From Pseudomonadota bacterium (lineage in GTDB: Bacteria; Pseudomonadota; Gammaproteobacteria; Burkholderiales; Burkholderiaceae_C): 12,809 nucleotides of DNA. The position numbers and the translations under genes are program-made. The DNA is taken from the NCBI GenBank assembly GCA_023394015.1, contig JAEXBL010000398.1:1-12809 (forward strand). The letters are read 5' to 3'. How positions within the stretch are numbered: position 1 is the first letter of the stretch; each line of letters begins with the position of its first letter. Positions 1 to 6,047 of this stretch are shown in pieces. The notes below the pieces were generated by a model. It ran no database searches and was not told the origin of the DNA. It worked only from the letters and a program-made list of their open reading frames with translations.

Positions 1-363
1 GCGCAGCGCCGGCCGTCGTCCGTGGTGCTGACGCTGCCGCAGGACTTCCGTCCGGTGCTGCTGCTGGATTTCGCGGATCGTGCGCAGCGCGCCGTGGTGC
101 CGGCCCGCATCGTGGTGTTCACGGTGGATTGGCCCGCGCGTCGCGCTGTGGCGCAATACCAGGTTACGGTGGCGATGCAACCGCAAGTTGAAAGCGCGAC
201 TTGGACGATGACGCTTCCGCCGGAGATGGTGAGCGATGATCCCGACCTGCAGCAGGTCAACGACGCGATCCGCAGCTACATCAAGATCTGCAGTCCCCCG
301 ACCAAGCCGATGGACCCGTGCGCCAACCCGCACGGCGATCTGCCCGCCGTGCTGCGCCGGTAA
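1..363 (+). CDS. 3' end of an unrecognised protein gene (5' end outside window)
   Basis: The reading frame is open from the first base and ends at TAA 361-363, so the visible 120 residues are probably the C-terminal part of a longer protein. A GTG at 22 could serve as a start, but nothing resembling a ribosome binding site precedes it. The visible part looks like a beta-rich region of alternating hydrophobic and charged residues (a VPARIVVFTVDWPARR segment, then a WTMTLPPEM segment), followed by a predicted helix and a tail with two cysteines ten residues apart (CSPPTKPMDPC) and an NPHGD motif. No membrane segment is visible. I do not recognise the family and assign no function. Some codons (caa, gtt, gaa, act around 180-205) are less GC-biased than in neighbouring genes, a weak hint of different ancestry. 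It is convergent with the P-type ATPase gene. Confidence 0.6.
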   Translation, partial: AQRRPSSVVLTLPQDFRPVLLLDFADRAQRAVVPARIVVFTVDWPARRAVAQYQVTVAMQPQVESATWTMTLPPEMVSDDPDLQQVNDAIRSYIKICSPPTKPMDPCANPHGDLPAVLRR

Positions 364-450
364 ACGAGCCGGCCTGCCGGGCGCCGCACGGCCGACGGAC
401 CATGTTCACTTTTTGATGGTTGCCGCCACCTGACGGGCGGTCGTTCCAGG

Positions 451-503
451 CTGAAAGCGCTTGCAGCGCCTGCCACATGAGCACGGGCTGCTATGCTTTT
501 GAT
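451..503 (-). repeat. Degenerate intergenic repeat, copy A
   Basis: Read on the minus strand, it begins ATCAAAAGCATAGCAGCCCG and continues to a GGCGCTGCAAGCGC segment. It shares the pattern TAGC(A/T)G, then a GC, then 9-10 bases, then GGCGC with the elements at 3776-3820 and 5989-6034. The GCGCT (457-461) and AGCGC (465-469) segments can form a 5-bp hairpin with a TGC loop. The element lies between convergent genes, and its first bases form the last codons and stop codon of the ATPase gene. From memory, elements beginning ATCAAAAACATAGCTGC and containing AGCGCT are very common in Comamonadaceae genomes. That link is recall, not a search result. Confidence 0.5.
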
Positions 504-3214
504 GGCGGGTCGCGCCTGCGCTCACGCCTTCTCCAGCGCAGCCAGGCCTTCTCGATCTCCACCGCCACGAACACCACCGCCGCCAGGGCGATGCACAACG
601 CCAGCTCCCAGGCCGCCAGCGGCTGGGTCTTGAAGATGGGATTGAGCCAGGGCAGGTAGATGGTCGCCATCTGCAGCCCGAAGGTGAGCAGCACCGCCCA
701 CAGCAGCGGCCGGTTGCTGAGCAGCCCCTGCGTGAACAGCGAATCGGTGTCGGAGCGCACCGCCAGCACCAGCGCCAGCTGGCCCAGCGTGAGCACGGTG
801 AACACCATGGTCTGCCAGTGCAGGTCGCCGTGGGCGATCGCCCAGTGCTGCAGGCCCAGGCACAGCGCTGCCAGCAGGCCGCCGCCCAGCAGAATCTGCC
901 AGCCCATGCCGTGGGCGAACAGGCTTTCGCCGGGCGGACGCGGCGGCCGGCGCATGATGCCGCGCTCGGCCCCTTCGGCGGCCAGCGCCAGGCCGGGCAG
1001 GCCGTCGGTGACCAGGTTGACCCACAGGATGTGGATCGGCAGCAGCGGCAGCGGCAGGCCCAGCAGCGGCGCGATCGACAGCGTCAGCACCTCGGCCGAG
1101 TTGCCGGTCATGGCGTAGCGCACGAACTTGCGGATGTTGTCGTAGATGCGCCGGCCCTCGCGCACGGCGCCGACGATGGTGGCGAAGTTGTCGTCCAGCA
1201 GCACCAGGCTGGCCGCCTCGCGCGCCACGTCGGTGCCGCCCTTGCCCATGGCCACGCCGATGTCGGCGGCCTTCAGCGCCGGCGCGTCGTTGACGCCGTC
1301 CCCGGTCATGGCGACGAACTGGCCGTGCGACTGCAGCGCCTGCACGATGCGGATCTTCTGCGCCGGATCGACCCGCGCGTAAACGCGCACGTCGAGCACG
1401 CGCGCCTTCAGCGCGGCGTCGTCCAGCTCGGCCAGGTCGGCGCCGGTCAGCACCTCGGCCGCGCCGTCGGCCACGATGCCCAGCCGCCGGGCGATGGCCA
1501 GAGCGGTGGCCGGGTGGTCGCCGGTGATCATCACCGGGCGGATGCCGGCGCTGATGCAGTCGCGCACCGCCGCCGCGGCCTCTTCGCGCGGCGGGTCGAT
1601 CAGCCCGATCAAGCCGATCAGCGCCAGACCGCTTTCGATGGCGTCGGCGTCTGGCTCGGGCGGCAGCTCGGCCCAGGCGCGGCAGGCCAGGGCCATCACG
1701 CGCAGGCCTTGCGCCGCGAGTTGGTCGGCCTCGGCCAGCACGGCATCCACGTCCAGCGCTTGCAGGCCCTCGGGCGTCCATTGCGCCGTGCAGCGCGGCA
1801 CCACGCTCTCGGGCGCGCCCTTGGTGAGGGCCTCGAACGCCGCGCCGCCATCGCTGGTCAAGCGGTGGAAGGTGGTCATGCGCTTGCGGTCCGAGTCGAA
1901 GGGCAGCTCGTGCACGCGTGGCGCCTCGTCCTCCAGCGCCGCCTTGAGCAGCCCGGCCCGGGCGGCCACCGCCGTGAGCGCGGTTTCGGTCGGGTCGCCC
2001 TGCCAGACGATGTCGCCGTTTGGCTCGGTGGCATCGCTGGGGCAGGCGTCGTTGCACAGCGCGGCGGCGCGCAGCAGCTGCAGGTGCCGGGGCGTGGGAT
2101 CGGTGCGCTCCGGGCCATAAGCGGCCGGGTACCAGGCCCGGCCGCCGGCCAGCACCAGCTCGGCGTGCATGCGGTTCTGCGTCAGGGTGCCGGTCTTGTC
2201 GGAGCAGATCACGCTGACCGAGCCCAGGGTTTCCACCGCCGGCAGGCGGCGGATCAGGGCATGAAAGTGCGCCATGCGCCGCGCGCCCACGGCCAGCAGC
2301 ACCGTCACCACGGCCGGCAGCGCCTCGGGAATGGCCGCCACCGCCAGGCTGATGGCGGTGAGCAGCATCAACAGCGGCGGTTCGCCGCGCAGCAGGCCGA
2401 AGCCGAACAGCGCGGCGCAGATCAGCAGCACCAGCACCGACAGTTGCCTGGAAAAACGTGCCAGCCGCTGCTGCAGCGGCGTGCTGCGGTCCATGGCGTC
2501 GCCCAGCAGGCCGGCCACCTTGCCCAGCTCGGTGCCCATGCCGGTGGCCACCACCACGCCCTGCGCGCGGCCGTGGGCGACGGTGGTGCCCTTGAACGCC
2601 AGGTTGACGCGGTCGCCCAGCGCCAGGTGCTCGCCTGACAGCGCTTCGCTGTTTTTTTCGACCGTGACCGATTCGCCGGTCAGGGTCGATTCGTCCACCG
2701 TCAGCTGCGCCACCTCCAGCAGGCGCAGGTCGGCCGGAACCTGGTTGCCGGCCTCCAGCAGCACGATGTCGCCCGGCACCAGCTGGCTGGCGGGCACCGG
2801 CTGCGGCTGCCCATCGCGCAGCACCTGGGCCTGCGCGGCGGCCAGCTGGCGCAGCGCGGCGATGGCCTGGTCGGCCCGGCGCGCATGGGTGAAGCCGATC
2901 ACCGCGTTCAGCAGCACGATGACCACGATGACCGCCGTGTCCACCCATTCGCCCAGCAGGCCCGATACCAGCGCCGCCGCCAGCAGCACCAGGATCATGA
3001 AGGCCCTGAACTGCTCCAGCAGCAGCGCCGGCCAGCGGCGCACTTCCTGCGTGGCCAGCTCGTTGGCGCCGTGCGCGGCCAGGCGGCGCGCGGCCTCGTC
3101 GGCGGACAGGCCGGTGTCGGCGTCGCTCTGATGGGCCTGCAGCACCTCGGCGGCGGGGCGCAGGTGCCAGTCCGGGTCAGGGCCGGGGGCAGGGGGGGCG
3201 GTGACTTCAGCCAT
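491..3214 (-). CDS. Cation-transporting P-type ATPase, type II (Ca2+-ATPase-like)
   Basis: A complete 907-residue P-type ATPase, the usual length for the type II family, that should pump a cation across the inner membrane using ATP. Domains in order: N-terminal cation-ATPase domain (about 15-85), actuator domain with TGES (179-182), M4 with PEALP (296-300), phosphorylation motif DKTGT (Asp339), nucleotide-binding domain with GDPTE (406-410) and KGAPE (465-469), TGD (564-566), TGDGVND (637-643), then M5-M10. About ten membrane segments are visible. Residues aligned with SERCA Ca2+ ligands are Glu297 in M4, Asn705 and Glu708 in M5, and Asn733, Thr736 and Asp737 in M6. The M8 position that is Glu908 in SERCA appears to be Gln812. 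This favours Ca2+ but does not prove it. The start is the ATG at 3212-3214; no clear Shine-Dalgarno sequence is present. It lies 106 bases downstream of a Usp gene on the same strand, an arrangement also seen for ctpF and Rv1996 in Mycobacterium tuberculosis. Confidence 0.93.
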   Translation of the reverse strand: MAEVTAPPAPGPDPDWHLRPAAEVLQAHQSDADTGLSADEAARRLAAHGANELATQEVRRWPALLLEQFRAFMILVLLAAALVSGLLGEWVDTAVIVVIVLLNAVIGFTHARRADQAIAALRQLAAAQAQVLRDGQPQPVPASQLVPGDIVLLEAGNQVPADLRLLEVAQLTVDESTLTGESVTVEKNSEALSGEHLALGDRVNLAFKGTTVAHGRAQGVVVATGMGTELGKVAGLLGDAMDRSTPLQQRLARFSRQLSVLVLLICAALFGFGLLRGEPPLLMLLTAISLAVAAIPEALPAVVTVLLAVGARRMAHFHALIRRLPAVETLGSVSVICSDKTGTLTQNRMHAELVLAGGRAWYPAAYGPERTDPTPRHLQLLRAAALCNDACPSDATEPNGDIVWQGDPTETALTAVAARAGLLKAALEDEAPRVHELPFDSDRKRMTTFHRLTSDGGAAFEALTKGAPESVVPRCTAQWTPEGLQALDVDAVLAEADQLAAQGLRVMALACRAWAELPPEPDADAIESGLALIGLIGLIDPPREEAAAAVRDCISAGIRPVMITGDHPATALAIARRLGIVADGAAEVLTGADLAELDDAALKARVLDVRVYARVDPAQKIRIVQALQSHGQFVAMTGDGVNDAPALKAADIGVAMGKGGTDVAREAASLVLLDDNFATIVGAVREGRRIYDNIRKFVRYAMTGNSAEVLTLSIAPLLGLPLPLLPIHILWVNLVTDGLPGLALAAEGAERGIMRRPPRPPGESLFAHGMGWQILLGGGLLAALCLGLQHWAIAHGDLHWQTMVFTVLTLGQLALVLAVRSDTDSLFTQGLLSNRPLLWAVLLTFGLQMATIYLPWLNPIFKTQPLAAWELALCIALAAVVFVAVEIEKAWLRWRRRERRRDPPSKA

Positions 3215-3320
3215 CGGTGTTCATGCGCATGGGTGCCCGATTGTCACCAGCCCGCATGACGCCGCCATGGCCGGGCGGCCACGGGGCGTGGCAGCGCGGA
3301 GGCAGTGCGGCAGGGCGCCG

Positions 3321-3761
3321 TCAGTGGGCGGCCGGCGGCTTGACCAGCAGCACCGGCACGGGCGATTCGTCGATCAGCTTGCGCGAGGTCGAGGCGCCCT
3401 CGATCAGCCGGCGCCAGGGGCCCAGCGCGCGCGAGCCCATCAGCACCATGTCGCAGTGGTGCAGCTCGATCAGGTCGAGCAGGGCGTTGACCGGGTCGCC
3501 GCTGGCCACGGCGGTCTCGAAGGGCACGCCGGCCTCTTGCAGCAGGCGGGCCGAGGGCGCCATCAGGTCTTCTCCGGCCTCGTAGGCGGCGGTCTCGATC
3601 AGCTCCGGGTCTTGCGCGGTGACGATTTCGTAGAAGGTGGCCTGCTCCTGCACGTTCACCAGCACGAAGCTGGCCTTCAGCCCCTGGCGCACCAGGTGCA
3701 GCGCAAAGCGGGTTTCGTGCAGGGACAGCTCGGTGCCGTCGACGGGGAGCAGGATTTTCAT
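3321..3761 (-). CDS. Universal stress protein (UspA family)
   Basis: A complete 146-residue single-domain Usp protein, the typical family length, expected in the cytoplasm as a dimer. The N-terminus MKILLPVDGTELS matches the first strand and loop of the fold. The C-terminal half carries DMVLMGSRALG followed by SPVPVLLVK, the usual last strand. ATP-binding members have G-x2-G-x9-G-(S/T). Here the aligned residues are Gly109, Ala112, Gly122 and Ala123, so the second glycine and the final Ser/Thr are both alanine and ATP binding may be weak or absent. The start is the ATG at 3759-3761, with no good Shine-Dalgarno sequence upstream (AAAAAGTCCTC). A TATACT hexamer (minus strand, 3799-3804) could be a -10 box, but no matching -35 is visible. 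The P-type ATPase gene follows and may be cotranscribed. Confidence 0.92.
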   Translation of the reverse strand: MKILLPVDGTELSLHETRFALHLVRQGLKASFVLVNVQEQATFYEIVTAQDPELIETAAYEAGEDLMAPSARLLQEAGVPFETAVASGDPVNALLDLIELHHCDMVLMGSRALGPWRRLIEGASTSRKLIDESPVPVLLVKPPAAH

Positions 3762-3775
3762 GAGGACTTTTTACT

Positions 3776-3820
3776 ATTGAAGTGATAGCTGTCTGGGCAG
3801 TATATAGGGCGCTGCTGTAT
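3776..3820 (+). repeat. Degenerate intergenic repeat, copy B
   Basis: The plus strand reads ATTGAAGTGATAGCTGTCTG, then GGCAGTATATAGGGCGCTGC. It matches copy A (451-503) and copy C (5989-6034) at the TAGC(A/T)G core, the following GC, and a GGCGC 9 bases later. It sits just upstream of the Usp start codon, so it may carry part of that gene's promoter; the TATACT hexamer on the minus strand (3799-3804) is inside it. The rest of this intergenic region (3762-3973) holds the 9-base-periodic hairpin and no visible gene. Confidence 0.45.
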
Positions 3821-3851
3821 CGAGGTAGGCGAGCGGGCAGGCCGAAAACAA

Positions 3852-3939
3852 CCGGACGCAGAGGCCGCAGAGAACGCAAAAACTTGTCTTGGTATTCCTT
3901 TTGCGTCCTTTGCGGATCCTTCGCGCCCTTCGCGTCCGG
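3852..3939. repeat. Large imperfect inverted repeat made of 9-base units
   Basis: The left arm (3852-3882) runs as consecutive 9-base units: GGACGCAGA, GGCCGCAGA, GAACGCAAA. The right arm (about 3896-3939) is roughly its reverse complement and also has a 9-base period: CCTTTTGCG, TCCTTTGCG, GATCCTTCG, CGCCCTTCG, CGTCCGG. The right arm has about one unit more than the left, so the stem pairs with an internal bulge. On the minus strand the stem is followed by TTGTTTTC, so it could end the rlhA transcript as an intrinsic terminator. It lies 35 bases past the rlhA stop and about 90 bases before the Usp start. Similar cgcagag-type periodic hairpins occur, to my recollection, between genes of many beta- and gammaproteobacteria. 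Confidence 0.7.
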
Positions 3940-3973
3940 CTGTTCAGGGCTATCTCTGCCCCAGGGCTTTGGA

Positions 3974-5965
3974 TCAGCGATCTGAAAGTGCCGCCGGCAC
4001 TGGCTGGCGGCGGTAAAAGCGCAGCGCGTGCTCGGCCGCCTCGCGCGCGCCGGCCTGCAGCACGCCGCGCTTGATCTTGCCGACCACGTGCATCTCGCAG
4101 GGCTTGCAGTCGAAGCGCAGGGTGAGCTTCTCCTTGCCGTTGACGAGGTGCAGCGGCTCGGCCTTGACGGTGCCCTTCACGCCGATCACGCCCTTGGCCT
4201 GCTTGGGGCACAGGCTCAACGAATAGCGCACGCAGTGCTTGGTGATCATCAGGCTGACTTCGCCTTCTTCCTCGTGGCTTTCGTAGGCGGCAGCGATGAC
4301 CTTCACGCCGTGCTTGGCGTAGAAGTCGCGCGCGGCGTGGTTGAACACGTTGGCCAGGTAGGTGAGCGCATCCTCGGGGTAGGGCACGGGCGGTTGCACG
4401 GTTTCAGCGCGCGGCAGGCGCTGCCAGGCCGCGGCGCGGGCGGCTTCGAGCGCGGCGATGGCCTCGCGCCGCAGTTGATTGGCCACGCTGGCGGGCACGA
4501 ACCAGGGGCGGGGCAGGTCGAGCGCGATGTCGATGGGCGTGAAGATGGTCTCGCCCAGCCTGGCCAGCGATTCGTGCAGCCTGGCGGCGTTGTCCGCTTC
4601 ACTTTTGGGCGCTGCATGCGCCAGCTGGACGGTCGCCGAGGCCGTGTGGCCCTCTTCGTCGGTGACCGTGAGCTGCAGGCCGCCGCCCGTTTCCGTCAGC
4701 TTGAGCCACACGCCAATGCGCCGCTCAGCGGACTTCTTCTCCAGCGTGCGCACCCAGTCCATGCTGCGGTTGCGGTTGACGACGGTGCCCCGGCGCAGAT
4801 CGCGCAGCGCGGCCATCGGGTCTTTCGGGAACACGCGCCAGCCACCGCCGCCCAAGGGCTCGACCCGGTTGGTCTGCGCGCCGACCAACTCCTTCTGCTG
4901 GTCCCAGTAGCACAGCCCGTCGCCATTGTGCAGCACCAGCGCCGCATCGTCGGCCATCAGCTCGAAGTGATCCGCCGCCACGCGGGTGACGAAGCCGACC
5001 GGCTGGCCGGGGTTCTTGGGCGTGTCGAAGGCGCCGATATCCTGATGCCGGCCGTTGACGAAGTAGTCGGTGAACTCGCGGTTGAAGTTCTGGTTGGGGT
5101 CGGGCGTGAAGCTGAAGGTGCAGCGGCCGGACGAGGCGCGCGCCAGCTCGGGGCGCCCGGCCAGGATCTCGTCGAACAGGCGGCGGTAATGGGCGGTGAT
5201 GTTCTTCACGTAGCCCATGTCCTTGTAGCGGCCCTCGATCTTGAAGCTGCGCACGCCGGCTTCGATCAGCGGGCGCAGGTTCAGCGACTGGTTGTTGTCT
5301 TTCATGCTCAGCACGTGCGCGTCGTGCGCCGCGAAGCGGCCTTGCGCGTCCAGCACCTGGTAGGGCAGGCGGCAGGCCTGCGAGCAGTCGCCGCGGTTGG
5401 CGCTGCGGCCGGTGTGGGCGTGGCTGATGTAGCACTGGCCGCTGTAGGCCACGCACAGCGCGCCGTGGATGAAGAACTCGATGGCGCAGCGCGCCGGGTC
5501 GAGCGCGTCGCGGATGGCGGCGATCTGCTGCAGGTCCAGCTCGCGCGCCAGCACGATCTGCGACAGGCCCGCGTCCTGCAGAAAGCGCGCCTTGGCGGGC
5601 GTGCGGATGTCGGTTTGCGTGCTGGCGTGCAGCTGGATCGGCGGCAGGTCGAGCTGCAGCAGCCCCATGTCCTGGATGATGAGCGCGTCGGCGCCGGCCT
5701 CGTAAAGCTGCCAGGCCAGGCGGCGCGCCGGCTCCAGCTCGTCGTCGCGCAGGATGGTGTTGAGGGTGACGAAGATGCGCGCGTCGAAGCGGTGCGCGTG
5801 GCGCGCCAGGCGCTCGATATCGGCCAGCGCGTTGCCGGCGCCGGCGCGCGCGCCAAAGCCGGGGCCGCCGATGTAGACGGCGTCGGCGCCGTGGTTCACG
5901 GCCTCGATGCCGATGTCGGCGTCGCGCGCGGGGGGGAGCAGTTCGATCTGGTGGGGCAGGGGCAT
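3974..5965 (-). CDS. rlhA: U32-family 23S rRNA hydroxylase RlhA (YdcP-like)
   Basis: A complete 663-residue U32-family protein. Its length and long C-terminal extension fit E. coli RlhA (YdcP, about 650 residues) rather than the shorter TrhP, UbiU or UbiV. RlhA makes 5-hydroxycytidine at position 2501 of 23S rRNA, a reaction known to depend on prephenate and iron. An N-terminal barrel-like region (about 5-160) is followed by the U32 signature around 165-205 with Cys171, Cys178, Cys194 and Cys198, the set that in UbiU/UbiV binds a 4Fe-4S cluster. MKDNNQSL and SFKIEGRYK segments follow. A second cysteine set near the C-terminus (Cys578, Cys586, Cys620, Cys623) could bind metal; this is inference. 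The ATG start (5963-5965) directly follows a palindrome and has no Shine-Dalgarno sequence. It lies 82 bases downstream of the AsmA-family gene. Other U32 roles are less likely. Confidence 0.82.
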   Translation of the reverse strand: MPLPHQIELLPPARDADIGIEAVNHGADAVYIGGPGFGARAGAGNALADIERLARHAHRFDARIFVTLNTILRDDELEPARRLAWQLYEAGADALIIQDMGLLQLDLPPIQLHASTQTDIRTPAKARFLQDAGLSQIVLARELDLQQIAAIRDALDPARCAIEFFIHGALCVAYSGQCYISHAHTGRSANRGDCSQACRLPYQVLDAQGRFAAHDAHVLSMKDNNQSLNLRPLIEAGVRSFKIEGRYKDMGYVKNITAHYRRLFDEILAGRPELARASSGRCTFSFTPDPNQNFNREFTDYFVNGRHQDIGAFDTPKNPGQPVGFVTRVAADHFELMADDAALVLHNGDGLCYWDQQKELVGAQTNRVEPLGGGGWRVFPKDPMAALRDLRRGTVVNRNRSMDWVRTLEKKSAERRIGVWLKLTETGGGLQLTVTDEEGHTASATVQLAHAAPKSEADNAARLHESLARLGETIFTPIDIALDLPRPWFVPASVANQLRREAIAALEAARAAAWQRLPRAETVQPPVPYPEDALTYLANVFNHAARDFYAKHGVKVIAAAYESHEEEGEVSLMITKHCVRYSLSLCPKQAKGVIGVKGTVKAEPLHLVNGKEKLTLRFDCKPCEMHVVGKIKRGVLQAGAREAAEHALRFYRRQPVPAALSDR

Positions 5966-5966
5966 C

Positions 5967-5981
5967 GGCCGATTATCGGCC
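5967..5981 (-). promoter_or_regulatory. Perfect 15-base palindrome abutting the rlhA start codon
   Basis: On the minus strand GGCCGATAATCGGCC ends one base before the rlhA ATG. A second GGCCGAT copy lies just upstream (minus strand, within 5984-5990), so the ATCGGCC next to the start codon can pair with either copy, giving two alternative hairpins. No Shine-Dalgarno sequence fits in this space. The structure could affect translation initiation, or it may simply be the tail of repeat copy C. A regulatory role is inference. Confidence 0.4.
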
Positions 5982-5988
5982 AGATCGG

Positions 5989-6034
5989 CCTTTTGCGCCT
6001 GTCTGGCGAGCGTGACCAGCTACGTTTTGTGTAG
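5989..6034 (-). repeat. Degenerate intergenic repeat, copy C
   Basis: The minus strand reads CTACACAAAACGTAGCTGGT, then CACGC, ten bases, and GGCGCAAAAGG. The TAGCTG core, the GC after it and the GGCGC spaced 10 bases later match copies A (451-503) and B (3776-3820). It fills most of the 82-base gap between the AsmA-family stop codon and the rlhA start. It is followed on the minus strand by GGCCGATCTGGCC, which may belong to the same element. Confidence 0.45.
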
Positions 6035-6047
6035 CATCCGGCGCAGC

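Noticed and set aside
411..505. A 9-base direct repeat TTTTGATGG (411-419 and 497-505) as a target-site duplication
   Set aside because: The 77 bases between the copies hold only repeat copy A and no transposon ends; nine bases with a T-run is weak evidence for insertion.
818..2638. A 606-codon open frame antisense to the ATPase gene
   Set aside because: Its translation is a Gln/Arg/His-rich composition with no domain, typical of the complement of a GC-rich gene; the ATPase on the other strand has every family motif.
3777..3790. A possible FNR/ANR box upstream of the Usp gene
   Set aside because: TTGAAGTGATAGCT matches only one half of TTGAT-N4-ATCAA; the second half does not fit.
4028..6034. 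A 668-codon open frame antisense to rlhA
   Set aside because: It is low-complexity Val/Leu/Gln/Arg-rich sequence, while the opposite strand encodes a clear U32 protein. Long antisense frames are expected at this GC content.
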